Assembly: GCA_016933425.1 (NCBI GenBank)
Contig: JAFGAY010000285.1
Span: 1-32,328 of the forward strand
Direction of reading: 5' to 3'
Origin: Pirellulales bacterium
GTDB taxonomy: Bacteria; Planctomycetota; Planctomycetia; Pirellulales; Thermoguttaceae
Length of the DNA: 32,328 nt
Of the stretch, positions 15,208 through 27,656 are shown piece after piece. The notes beneath the pieces were generated by a model, which saw only the letters and a list, made by a program, of their open reading frames with translations, ran no database searches and was not told where the DNA came from. The position numbers and the translations under genes are program-made. Positions within the stretch are counted from its first letter, which is position 1; each line of letters begins with the position of its first letter.

Positions 15208-18200
15208 TTGAAAACGACCGCAAGAATTCTCTGGGGGCTTGTTGCCGTGGCATTCGGCTTGTCGGCGTGTTGGACGTCGGCGAGTCCGGTGGGATTCGTC
15301 CTGGATGCCCAGGCGGCGGCGCTGATGGTTTCGCAGGCGCAACCGTCTTCCTCGTCCACTCCCGCCGCCGGCGCGGACGCCCGAAGCCAATCGGACGATC
15401 TGTTGGCTCGCGCGCGGCAGGCCATCGACGAGGGGCACTTCGACGTGGCCGCGCAATTGCTCGACCGGGCCGAAGCGCTCAAGGTGCCCTACAACCCGCT
15501 GAACCCCCTGGTCGATACGCCCGCCAAGGTCCGACGCGACCTGGAACGGCGCCGGGCCGCCGGATCCTCGCCGAATGGGCTGGGCGGATTGCTGCCCACG
15601 CTGCCTCTCGGCAACCGGCCGCAAGGCACGCCGGTTCCCCCCGACGCCTTTGCCCAAAATCCGCCCATGCAGGCTCAACCCGCGATGGCCGGACCCGCCG
15701 GGCAGGCGACGATCCCTTATTATCAGCCAAACTCCGGCCAGCCCACGACGCTTCCCGCGGTCGATGATGACGCGGCCGGCTACGCAACCATCGAATCGAC
15801 GCCGCCGGTCGGCGCCTCGTTCAGCGCCCCGCAACAAGGCCCCTCGAACAGCCTCTTGCTCGAGGCCCGTCGGGCACTGGCCATGGGCGACGTCCGCCGG
15901 GCAACCGACCTGGTCGATCGAGCCAAGGCCCAACCAATTGCCTACGGACCCCAGGACGACACGCCCGACCGAGTTCTTTCCGACGTCAACAAGCTCCGCG
16001 ACCTGGCGGCCCACCGCGAGACCCACGGACAAACCGAAGCCTATCGTCGGGAACTTGCGCGTCTGATGCTCGAACAGGCCGAGGCCCTTCTGAAATGGAA
16101 CGACTGCGGCGAAGCCGAACGGCTCGCCATTCAGGCCCGGGACCAGCAAGTCACGTATGGTCCCCTGGAAACCAATCCCGATGCGCTGCTGGAACGAATC
16201 GCCAACGCGCGTCGCGGGCAGCGCGCGAACGGCGACTATTCGTCGGCCGGGGGCGAGGGCGTGACCACGTTGCCGGCGCCCTCGGTTGCCGCGAAGAAAA
16301 AGGCGACCCTGCTGGTCGATCGGGCCCGCGCCGCATTGGCCGACGGCGACGTCGCCTCGGCCAGGGCCTATGCCCAAGCGGCCATGGATCTGCAAGTCCC
16401 CGAATCAAATTTCGCCCCCGGCGAGGATCGGCCGGGCATGGTGCTCTTGGACATACAAAAGGCGATTCGTGCCGACGGCTCGCGCGTGATGCAGGCCAGC
16501 GCGGCTTCCGTCATGCCGGCGACGGGCGCGTATCCTCCCAACCAGCAAGCTTCCAACGCGGTCTATCGCCCGGCCAACGACCCGACCGGCATCGTGCCGG
16601 CGGCCGTTCACCAGCCGGCGTCCAGCGAACCCCCGCGGCCCTTGATGCTGGGCCAGGCGCCGGTGGCCGCGGGCCAGGCGTGGCCCAACTCGCCGGCCGC
16701 GGGCAACACGGCCGCGACGTTGTTTCAGCAGGGCGAGGAAGCGCTCAAGGCCCACAATGTGCCGGAAGCATTGAACTACTATCGCCAAGCGGCGCAATAC
16801 AGTAACCAGCTCGATCCGACGACCGCGCAGGCACTCCAGGATCGGCTCCAGATGCTCAGCCGGTCGACGGCTCCCGAAGCTCCCCAGGGAACGCTGGCCG
16901 ACGAAGCCATGGCCAAACAGCAGTTGCTGGCCCGCAAAGTCAACAGCGACATTGCCCACCAGGAGCAACGGGCCGCCCAGCTTCGGCAAACCGACCCAAA
17001 AACGGCCCTGGCCCTGCTCGAACAGGCTCGGGCACGCGTCGCGGGGTCGGGCCTCGAGCCGAACACTCGCGGAATCATTCTTCGGCGCGTCGACCGCAAT
17101 ATCGCCGAGTTGAAGAAGTACATGGAAGAAAACCGCGCGACCATCAACCTGGCCGACCAGAACAACCAGGTCCGCGATCAGATCGATCGCGAACGTCAGT
17201 ACGAGCTTGAGGTCCAGCAGCGGCTCGCGGCGCTGGGCGACAAGTTCAAGCAACTCTGCGACGAGCAGCGATTTGCCGAGGCCGAAGTGGTTGCCAAGGA
17301 AGCCTACGACCTGGCCCCCGAGAATCCGTTCGCCCGCCAGCTCCTCTGGAACGCGAAATTTGTGCGGCGAGTGGCTCGCAATCAGGCGCTTTCGGACGAA
17401 AAGGAAGGCGGTTTCATTGATTCGCTTCTGGCCGTCGATGTGGCCTCCGTGCCGATCAACCCCGACACGCCCTATCTCTTCCCGTCGGCCACCGAGTGGA
17501 GCGCGCTGACGGCCAGCCGCGGCCGCTTCCGCGCCGACACGCGAAAGGAGCGGACCGGCCACGAACTGCAAATCCAGCGGAAGCTATCGATGCCCGTGTC
17601 GGTCAAGTTCAGCGGCATGCCCTTGAACCAGGTGGTTGCCCATCTCCAGCAACTGGCCGACGTCAATATGTACCTCGACCCGCAGGGTCTGCGCGAGGAG
17701 GGGATCGATCCGAGCACGCTGGTCGACATCAATTTGCCGCATGAAATCACGCTCGAAAGCGCGCTGAAGCACATCCTCGAGCCGCTGCACCTGAGCTACG
17801 TAATCAAGAACGAAGTCCTGAAGATCACCAGCGAGCAATACAGCAAGGGCGAGGTCTACATGGTGACCTACGACGTGGGCGATTTGGTAATACCCATCCC
17901 CAATTTCATGCCCAACTCGCGCATGGGGCTGGGCGGCGCCTATAACGACGCCATGGCCCGAAACGGCTTCAACTCGACCTACGGCTCGGGGCCGATGGGC
18001 GATTTCTCCAGCACCGGCACGCCCCAGACCAGCATGATCCAAAATTCCGTGCTGGCCCAGGTGGGACGCCCGGCGCCGGGTTCGATGGCGGGCGGCGCTC
18101 CGCCTTCGCCGACCGGTCTTGGTCCCGGCGGATTGGGCGGCGGCAGCCAGGCCGATTTCGAACCGCTCATCGAATTGATCACCTCGACCGTCGCTCCCGA

Positions 18201-19392
18201 CAGTTGGACGGAGATGGGCGGCAACGGCACGATCGAACCCTATGAAAACAACCTCACCCTGGTCATCAAGACCACCGAGGAAATCCACGCGGAAATCGTC
18301 GACGTGCTGGCCCAGCTCCGCCGGCTCCAGGACCTGCAAGTCACGATCGAAGTCCGCTTCATCACGCTCAACGACGACTTCTTCGAATCCATCCGCGTCG
18401 ACTTCGACTTCGACATCGACGACAACATCGACCGGCCCTATCAAGTCTTCGGGCGGATCATCGAGGGTGGCGACGATGACGACGACGACGATGACGACGA
18501 CGATACGTCGACCGAGCCGGACCGCGACGTCAGGGACACCGACCACGATCGGAGTCTGACGGTCGGCATGAGCGCGCCGGGCGTGTTCTCGGCCGACCTG
18601 GACATTCCGTTCACCCAGGGCAGCTACGGCCTGGCGGTTCCCCAGTTCGGAGGTTTCGACGCCTCGGCCGGCGCATCGCTCGGATTCGCCGTGCTCAGCG
18701 ACATCGAAGCGTTCTTCTTCATCAACGCGGCCCAAGGCGACAGCCGGACCAATATCTTGCAAGCCCCGAAGGTGACTCTGTTCAACGGCCAAACGGCCTA
18801 CGTCCAGGACGTCTCGATGAGTCCGTTTGTCATGGGGCTCATACCCGTGGTAGGCGATTTCGCGGCGGCCCAACAGCCGGTCATCGTGATCCTGAGCGAG
18901 GGCACGTTCATGACGGTTCAGGCGGTGGTGTCGCACGACCGCCGGTTCGTCCGCCTCACGGTGGTTCCGTTCTTCAGCCAGATCGGCGATGTGAACACGT
19001 TTACGTTCTCCGGCCGAACCACCAGCCTCATCGACACCTCGACCGAAGGCAACACTTCAACGCCCGACGACGCCACGAAAGAAAACAACGTCAGGCAGAC
19101 CACGTCCGAAGGGACGACCGTCCAATTGCCGACGTTCTCGACCATCTCGGTGAGCACGACCGTCAGCGTGCCCGACGGCGGCACCGTGCTGCTCGGCGGA
19201 ATCAAGCGGCTCAGCGAAGGCCGAGCCGAATACGGCACGCCCATCCTCAATAAAATCCCCTACCTCAACCGATTGTTCCGCAACGTGGGCATCGGCCGCG
19301 AAACCCAAAGCCTGATGATGACGGTCACGCCGCGCATCATCATCCAGGAAGAGGAAGAGGAACGCATTCAGGCCGGCCCCAGGGGACCTTAA
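15208..19392 (+). CDS. secretin (type II/III secretion GspD-like) with repeated N-terminal modules
   Basis: TTG start with SD AGAGGAG; signal peptide MKTTARILWGLVAVAFGLSACW; C-terminal secretin signature 'VPDGGTVLLGGIKRLSEGRAEYGTPILNKIPYLNRLFRNVGIGRETQSLMMTVTPRIII'; upstream 'TLVIKTTEEIHAEIVDVLAQLRRLQDLQVTIEVRFITLNDDFFESIRVDFDFD'. ORF track starts at 15037. Confidence 0.9.
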   Translation: MKTTARILWGLVAVAFGLSACWTSASPVGFVLDAQAAALMVSQAQPSSSSTPAAGADARSQSDDLLARARQAIDEGHFDVAAQLLDRAEALKVPYNPLNPLVDTPAKVRRDLERRRAAGSSPNGLGGLLPTLPLGNRPQGTPVPPDAFAQNPPMQAQPAMAGPAGQATIPYYQPNSGQPTTLPAVDDDAAGYATIESTPPVGASFSAPQQGPSNSLLLEARRALAMGDVRRATDLVDRAKAQPIAYGPQDDTPDRVLSDVNKLRDLAAHRETHGQTEAYRRELARLMLEQAEALLKWNDCGEAERLAIQARDQQVTYGPLETNPDALLERIANARRGQRANGDYSSAGGEGVTTLPAPSVAAKKKATLLVDRARAALADGDVASARAYAQAAMDLQVPESNFAPGEDRPGMVLLDIQKAIRADGSRVMQASAASVMPATGAYPPNQQASNAVYRPANDPTGIVPAAVHQPASSEPPRPLMLGQAPVAAGQAWPNSPAAGNTAATLFQQGEEALKAHNVPEALNYYRQAAQYSNQLDPTTAQALQDRLQMLSRSTAPEAPQGTLADEAMAKQQLLARKVNSDIAHQEQRAAQLRQTDPKTALALLEQARARVAGSGLEPNTRGIILRRVDRNIAELKKYMEENRATINLADQNNQVRDQIDRERQYELEVQQRLAALGDKFKQLCDEQRFAEAEVVAKEAYDLAPENPFARQLLWNAKFVRRVARNQALSDEKEGGFIDSLLAVDVASVPINPDTPYLFPSATEWSALTASRGRFRADTRKERTGHELQIQRKLSMPVSVKFSGMPLNQVVAHLQQLADVNMYLDPQGLREEGIDPSTLVDINLPHEITLESALKHILEPLHLSYVIKNEVLKITSEQYSKGEVYMVTYDVGDLVIPIPNFMPNSRMGLGGAYNDAMARNGFNSTYGSGPMGDFSSTGTPQTSMIQNSVLAQVGRPAPGSMAGGAPPSPTGLGPGGLGGGSQADFEPLIELITSTVAPDSWTEMGGNGTIEPYENNLTLVIKTTEEIHAEIVDVLAQLRRLQDLQVTIEVRFITLNDDFFESIRVDFDFDIDDNIDRPYQVFGRIIEGGDDDDDDDDDDDTSTEPDRDVRDTDHDRSLTVGMSAPGVFSADLDIPFTQGSYGLAVPQFGGFDASAGASLGFAVLSDIEAFFFINAAQGDSRTNILQAPKVTLFNGQTAYVQDVSMSPFVMGLIPVVGDFAAAQQPVIVILSEGTFMTVQAVVSHDRRFVRLTVVPFFSQIGDVNTFTFSGRTTSLIDTSTEGNTSTPDDATKENNVRQTTSEGTTVQLPTFSTISVSTTVSVPDGGTVLLGGIKRLSEGRAEYGTPILNKIPYLNRLFRNVGIGRETQSLMMTVTPRIIIQEEEEERIQAGPRGP
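18472..18504 (+). repeat. in-frame GAY microsatellite encoding 11 consecutive Asp
   Basis: gacgatgacgacgacgacgatgacgacgacgat = D x11 within the secretin ORF. Confidence 0.97.
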
Positions 19393-19417
19393 CCATCCGA
19401 GGGAAAACTTCCCCCAA

Positions 19418-19441
19418 CGTCGAGCAGGCTCGACGGCTAAC
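19418..19441 (-). repeat. REP-like palindromic unit (identical to 5968-5991, inverted)
   Basis: CGTCGAGCAGGCTCGACGGCTAAC is the exact reverse complement of GTTAGCCGTCGAGCCTGCTCGACG. Confidence 0.75.
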
Positions 19442-19461
19442 CACGGGTAATAAAATCCCTG

Positions 19462-19500
19462 CCAGGGCGGCGGACCCATCGATCCGCCACCCTGGTTTTA
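19462..19500 (+). terminator. terminator between convergent secretin and ECF sigma genes
   Basis: CCAGGGCGGCGGA-cccatcga-TCCGCCACCCTGG-TTTTA; one C/A mismatch in a long stem; likely bidirectional (AATAAAAT on the other side). Confidence 0.75.
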
Positions 19501-20076
19501 TCATGCCGGCGCCCATTCCGACAATTCGGCCGCCAATCGTTTTCGGGCAACGTGGAGCCGCCGCTTGATCGTGCCGATCGGCGAGTGGAACTCGTTGCTC
19601 ATCTCGACGAGCGATTGGCCCCGCAGGTAAAACGCCTCGAGCGTTTCTCGATCCATCCGCCGCAGACGCTCCAGCCCCAGCCGGACCTGACTGCGCCGCT
19701 CCTGGGCGAGAATAGTTCCCAGCGGCGTCTCGTATTCGATGCAATCGCCGGCGACGAATTGCGGATCGACGGTAATCATCGGCCCGCGCCGAACCGCCCG
19801 ATTGATCGCCATGCGCGCGGCGATTGTCCGCAGCCAACCGGGAAAACACTCGGGATCCTCCAACTGGTCGAGCTTTCGCAGGGCTTGTAAAAAAACTTCC
19901 TGGCAAAGCTCCTGCGCGTCGGCCCGATTGCGCAACCGGCGCAAACACAGGGCAAAAACCGTCGATTCGAATCGGTCGACGATCTGATCGAACGCCTCCC
20001 GGTCGCCGCACTGCGCGGATCGAACCAGGAACGAAAGCTCCGCCGGTTCCGCCGAATATTCTTGAGTCGTTATCAT
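19501..20076 (-). CDS. ECF-type RNA polymerase sigma factor
   Basis: 'LVRSAQCGDREAFDQIVDRFESTVFALCLRRLRNRADAQELCQEVFLQALRKLDQLEDPECFPGWLRTIAARMAINRAVRR' (region 2) and 'LGLERLRRMDRETLEAFYLRGQSLVEMSNEFHSPIGTIKRRLHVARKRLAAEL' (region 4). Start 20076 or 20109. Confidence 0.94.
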   Translation of the reverse strand: MITTQEYSAEPAELSFLVRSAQCGDREAFDQIVDRFESTVFALCLRRLRNRADAQELCQEVFLQALRKLDQLEDPECFPGWLRTIAARMAINRAVRRGPMITVDPQFVAGDCIEYETPLGTILAQERRSQVRLGLERLRRMDRETLEAFYLRGQSLVEMSNEFHSPIGTIKRRLHVARKRLAAELSEWAPA

Positions 20077-20232
20077 GTTTTCAATTCTTTCCGTGAAATG
20101 GGTAACCATGCCAACAGTGATCGGCGGGCCGGGACAACGCGGAAAAGCACAAACACGGTGCTCCCACCGCCGGTACCCAGGCAAGGTCCGTCGAACGTCA
20201 CGCGCGAGATTCGGATCCGATCGGCAAGGCGA

Positions 20233-20535
20233 TCAGAATCCGGACCCTCCGACGTCCCAGGACCGCGGCCCGCGACGGAACCCGGTCACGCGACAAGCAC
20301 GGCGCATGGCCATGGCTGCCGGCGACCGGCGCGTAACACCGACGACCGCGCGCCGACGGTACACGGGCACCGTAACGCGATGGGCCATCGCCGTACCGGC
20401 GAGCCGCTGCAAAAGAAACCACGTTTCCAGGCGCAAGCCGAGCGCATGCTCTAGAGCAATGCTCATCACGTTCCGGATCTTACGGGCAATGCTCGCAACG
20501 ATCTTTTTGCCGGAAATCGTAATGAAACTACGCAT
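20233..20535 (-). CDS. small Arg-rich hypothetical protein (100 aa)
   Basis: MRSFITISGKKIVASIARKIRNVMSIALEHALGLRLETWFLLQRLAGTAMAHRVTVPVYRRRAVVGVTRRS...; strong SD GGAGGTAGTCCG-ATG; consensus -35 upstream. Confidence 0.55.
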   Translation of the reverse strand: MRSFITISGKKIVASIARKIRNVMSIALEHALGLRLETWFLLQRLAGTAMAHRVTVPVYRRRAVVGVTRRSPAAMAMRRACRVTGFRRGPRSWDVGGSGF

Positions 20536-20656
20536 CGGACTACCTCCGCGCCCTGCGCGGTTGAAAGAAAAACCCATTTCAATAAACACAAAAGGCGGAC
20601 GGAACGGGAGACGAGGGTTAACCGCCTTGCCAATTCCACCTAAACCGCCAACTTGC

Positions 20657-20685
20657 ACTATGACAGAAGCGACCGAGCCTGTCAA
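20657..20685 (-). promoter_or_regulatory. predicted sigma70-type promoter for the 100-aa gene
   Basis: On the minus strand TTGACA - 17 nt - CATAGT. Confidence 0.5.
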
Positions 20686-20787
20686 GACGCGGCCCTTCTG
20701 TCGTCGACGGCCAATACGAAACCCCTACAAAGGGCTATGGCCGGCCAATGCGAGTTCAGACACGCCTCGGGCCCGGAAGGTTCACGG

Positions 20788-23349
20788 CTACTTCGTATTT
20801 TTCGACGGAGCCTGGGCCACGCGGGGCTCGGGTCCGAGAGCGACCGCGATCCAACCGTCCTCGATGGTCATTTGCGTGACGGCCACGTCGGTCATCTTCG
20901 GATGGTTGCGAATGCGGTCGGGCACAAGTTGACGGGTTTGATTCCTCGAAAACAGCTTACTAAAGATGCCCCGCAACGGAATCTGAGCCCTAGTTGGAAT
21001 TTGCCCGCCGGGCAACTGGACCACGCCGTCGCGCGCCAACTCGGCCGAAAGCCCCTCGACTTGCGGCCGATAGTGCACGCGAACCTGAAAATCCCTCCAG
21101 ACCCTCGGCGATTTGCTCAGTCGGGCAATCGACAAATCGATCGTGACCTGGCCTTCATCGCACGTTACGCGTATCGGGTCGGTCTCGGCAAACGCGATGG
21201 TCACGTCGTCGTGGTCGGTCGTCTTTTCCTCCAACTCGGCCCAGTGGAGCCGCTGGGCGATCCGTCGGCGCAGCTCGGGCAGCGTGAAGGTCTTGCCTGC
21301 CAGATCAAGCCGCTCGATCAGATTGTTCATCGTGCTTTGGTGGATCTGGAAACTTGCCAAACTATCGGCCGGTGTTTTAGGGCGGGGTGTATGGGCGCCC
21401 AGTTGCCGCGCCGACGCCACGCGAAGCCGCATCGTCAAATGGTCCTCGGTCGTCGAGGCCTCGATCATGCGAGGACCCAGCGCCAAATCGTGAATCGGTT
21501 CCAGCACGTGTTTTTCCAGCCGGTCGGACAACTCCGCCAGACGCTCGTTCGCCTCCTCGTCTATCCGCCGCCTGGCCCGGGCGGCCACCTTGCGCTCGAT
21601 CTCGTGCCGCACTTCCGTGCGCTTCATGTCGTGTTGGACGCGGGCCGCGTTGTGGATCAACGCACCAATCAGGGGCACGCCGTCGAACGCGGTTTGGAGG
21701 CGCCGCAAGCGCGTCACATTGCTGACCCGATCAATTTCGGCCGGATGCAGCACAAGGCCGTCGACGGTTAGCTCCATCGGTTTTCGGGCCGTGTAACGCG
21801 ACTCGCTCGCGTTCTGAAAAATGGCCGGCCCGCTGCTCGACGACGTCAACGCCGCGACCTCGCCCGATATCTCCAGCGCGAGATGGACGCGCTGCGGGTC
21901 GGGAATCAACCGAATGGCAACCTCGGTCGCCGTCAGACTCTGGCCGCGCACCGGATTGCCCAACACCGTGTCGTAGACTTGTTCCAGCTCGGGCAGCCGT
22001 TCAGGCATCAGGCGATTCAACAGCGTCTCGGTCACTTCGACGCGCAGATTGGCATTGCGGTAGTGCATCGTCACTTGACGATGCAGATCGCCGCACTGGT
22101 TCTTCGGCACGAAGCCCAACCAAAAACATTCTTCGGCCAATCGGCGCGCGTCGCACGGGCGGCCCGACGTCTCATAACGCTCCATGGCGGCCAGCAAGGC
22201 GGCCCGATCCGGCCGGCGAACCGCCATGCGACGCAGTTCGCTCGCCAGACGATCCATCGGCGCGCTTGCCAAAAAACGCTGTTGGGCCTCGGTCAGCGGC
22301 GTTTGGGCGACCCGGGCAAAAATCCGCCGGGCCAGAGCCGCGCGGCGCTGGTCGCCATCCGGATCCGCCGCCTTGCGCGACGCTTCGGCCAGCGCGTCCA
22401 ACAGCAAGTATTCACGCCAGGCACGCCCATGCGACGAATCGCGCACCGCGGCGTCGACGTCGGCCAACGCCAGGCGAACGCGATCCAAGTCGATCTCGGC
22501 CTCCTCGACCGGCGCGTCGACCGCCGGCAACACGCGCTGCCAGACGTCCAACCGACGGCGGAGCGCGTAGCCGGCCCGACGCAATTCGGTTGCCAGAAAT
22601 TCGTCGGCCAGTTGGGCTGCCAGGGAATCGGTCTGCTCGACGGTGGTTCTGAGCGAATCGAAGACGTCCGGACCAATCACCTCGCCGTCGTCGACCATGT
22701 GGCCCAGCCGGCGCACCTGGCCCCAGGCGTGCTCGGCCCACGCGGCCGTTGGCGGTTCCTTGGTCAGCCGGGTCAATCGAGCATAAAGCGACTTGGGCGG
22801 ACACCAGATCGAGCCGGCCCGAATGTCCGGGGACTCGGAGGTTGCCGGAGAGGTCGAAAAGGCGTCGCGCCGCCGGTCGCGGGCGTCGGGCATCGATCCG
22901 ACGCGGGACTCACGCCCAGCGACCAGGAATTCGGACCCCGGCGCGATTTCCGCCAAATCGACGCCGGTCGAAACCTCCTCCTGGTGGATGGCGGGGCCGT
23001 CGAATGTCAAGTCGGCGAACTTGGGAGGCAGGTCGGGCAGAATGATCTCCGAGGGGCAAACCTCGGCGCGAGGATCGGCCACTTTGGGCAAAACCTCAAC
23101 CTGCACCCAATGACTGGCTTCGGGAAGGGCCTCCGGGCCCATTCTGAATGGACGCACGCGCGAACGCATGGCCTCCGCCGTGCGGTCGGGCCCAATCGAC
23201 AGGTCCTTCCAGGCCCCGGAAAGAGATTGTTCGGCTGTGCGGTTCCGGGCCATCCTCTCCCATTGTGGGGGAACGACAACCACGAGAACAAAAAGGCCCG
23301 CCAAGACCATCAACAGCGGCCAGACCGCTCGACACGTTTTGCCACCCAC
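20788..23349 (-). CDS. large membrane-anchored hypothetical protein (853 aa)
   Basis: N-terminal TM 'AVWPLLMVLAGLFVLVVVVPP' and one long ORF ending ...MTIEDGWIAVALGPEPRVAQAPSKNTK; no family recognised. Confidence 0.8.
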   Translation of the reverse strand: MGGKTCRAVWPLLMVLAGLFVLVVVVPPQWERMARNRTAEQSLSGAWKDLSIGPDRTAEAMRSRVRPFRMGPEALPEASHWVQVEVLPKVADPRAEVCPSEIILPDLPPKFADLTFDGPAIHQEEVSTGVDLAEIAPGSEFLVAGRESRVGSMPDARDRRRDAFSTSPATSESPDIRAGSIWCPPKSLYARLTRLTKEPPTAAWAEHAWGQVRRLGHMVDDGEVIGPDVFDSLRTTVEQTDSLAAQLADEFLATELRRAGYALRRRLDVWQRVLPAVDAPVEEAEIDLDRVRLALADVDAAVRDSSHGRAWREYLLLDALAEASRKAADPDGDQRRAALARRIFARVAQTPLTEAQQRFLASAPMDRLASELRRMAVRRPDRAALLAAMERYETSGRPCDARRLAEECFWLGFVPKNQCGDLHRQVTMHYRNANLRVEVTETLLNRLMPERLPELEQVYDTVLGNPVRGQSLTATEVAIRLIPDPQRVHLALEISGEVAALTSSSSGPAIFQNASESRYTARKPMELTVDGLVLHPAEIDRVSNVTRLRRLQTAFDGVPLIGALIHNAARVQHDMKRTEVRHEIERKVAARARRRIDEEANERLAELSDRLEKHVLEPIHDLALGPRMIEASTTEDHLTMRLRVASARQLGAHTPRPKTPADSLASFQIHQSTMNNLIERLDLAGKTFTLPELRRRIAQRLHWAELEEKTTDHDDVTIAFAETDPIRVTCDEGQVTIDLSIARLSKSPRVWRDFQVRVHYRPQVEGLSAELARDGVVQLPGGQIPTRAQIPLRGIFSKLFSRNQTRQLVPDRIRNHPKMTDVAVTQMTIEDGWIAVALGPEPRVAQAPSKNTK

Positions 23350-23712
23350 AGCGACCCCCCCGGGTAATCAAGACATGAGGCGTATGGAATAAACGGCCCC
23401 TTCGGATAAGATCGGTCGTTTGGGGTGGATGAATAAAACGCAAATTCGTTGTCTCCGAAAGAAGTGGTCTATCTCGAAACGAGCGTTTGGTTTACGTGCG
23501 GCTTGGAAGTGCCCGTCGGAGGGCGACACGGTCGTGGGGAGTGAGCCGGATTGACATTTGCTCTCGGCAGGCCGATGATTTCCTAGGACCGTGCCTTTCA
23601 CGAAGTCCCAACTCTTCTTGGACCCCTCACATGGCAGTAAACCGGATACACGAGGACACGCCAAGGCAACTGGTACGAATGACCGTTTTCGAATTGAATA
23701 AGGATTATCGGG

Positions 23713-23931
23713 ATGCGTAGATTAACCGCCATTATCGAACGCGAGGAAGACGGCTACGTCGCGTTGTGTCCCGAATTGGACATTGCCAGCGAAGGCGACT
23801 CGATCGAGCAAGCACGCGATAACCTGCTTGAGGCCTTGGAGTTGTTTTTCGAAACCGCCTCGCCCGAGGAAATCGGCCGACGGCTCTCCGGCGAAGTTTT
23901 CGTGACCCAACTGGAGGTCACCGGTGGGTAG
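23713..23931 (+). CDS. hicB: HicB-like antitoxin (type II TA)
   Basis: MRRLTAIIEREEDGYVALCPELDIASEGDSIEQARDNLLEALELFFETASPEEI; minimal HicB-like fold without a clear C-terminal DNA-binding domain. Confidence 0.9.
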   Translation: MRRLTAIIEREEDGYVALCPELDIASEGDSIEQARDNLLEALELFFETASPEEIGRRLSGEVFVTQLEVTGG

Positions 23932-24145
23932 ACTCAGAGTGATGTCCGGCTCGGAGGTTTGTGAGATCCTAAGCCGCCACGGTTTCGTCGAAGTAAGACG
24001 GCATGGAAGTCACATCGTCATGCAGCGACGAGAAGGGGAAAGGACCACCACCGTTCCGATACCCAACCACAGGGAACTTCGGATCGGTACCCTCCGGTCC
24101 ATCATCCGGCAATCGGGGTTGCAGCGAAGTGAGTTCGAAGTGTGA
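23924..24145 (+). CDS. hicA: HicA-like mRNA interferase toxin (type II TA)
   Basis: GTG start; MGRLRVMSGSEVCEILSRHGFVEVRRHGSHIVMQRREGERTTTVPIPNHRELRIGTLRSIIRQSGLQRSEFEV; conserved G-S-H. Confidence 0.93.
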   Translation: MGRLRVMSGSEVCEILSRHGFVEVRRHGSHIVMQRREGERTTTVPIPNHRELRIGTLRSIIRQSGLQRSEFEV

Positions 24146-24216
24146 CGCCGGATGTCCCATGGGCAGGAGGCTTCTATCTCTTTGCGTTCTTCCCGCCTTC
24201 GCGGTAAAAGAGGGAC

Positions 24217-27483
<3,267 letters not shown>

Positions 27484-27572
27484 TGGTGGGGTTCCGCGTT
27501 AACTTGGCCATGGAGGGGTTGACTGACCGCATTTCCCCCTGAAGAAGGGAGCGAACAGTCTAAAATTTCTCG

Positions 27573-27602
27573 ATGATAGCATGGGCACCCGTGGCCATTC
27601 AA
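27573..27602 (-). promoter_or_regulatory. possible carB promoter
   Basis: On the minus strand TTGAAT - 18 nt - TATCAT, about 90 nt upstream of the carB start. Confidence 0.35.
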
Positions 27603-27656
27603 GGGGGCCAGCCATCATCTTTCCACCGCGAAAGTGTCAAGAGCGAGAAGACGAAA

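Noticed and set aside
17584-18936. 450-aa minus-strand ORF
   Set aside because: Antisense shadow of the secretin gene; His/Arg/Val-rich composition typical of shadow frames.
20075-20932. 285-aa plus-strand ORF
   Set aside because: Antisense to the small SD-bearing ORF, its promoter and the 3' end of the 853-aa gene; low-complexity translation.
21883-23367. 494-aa plus-strand ORF
   Set aside because: Antisense to the 853-aa ORF; composition (Arg/His/Gly-rich, no motifs) fits a shadow frame better than the minus-strand product with its TM anchor.
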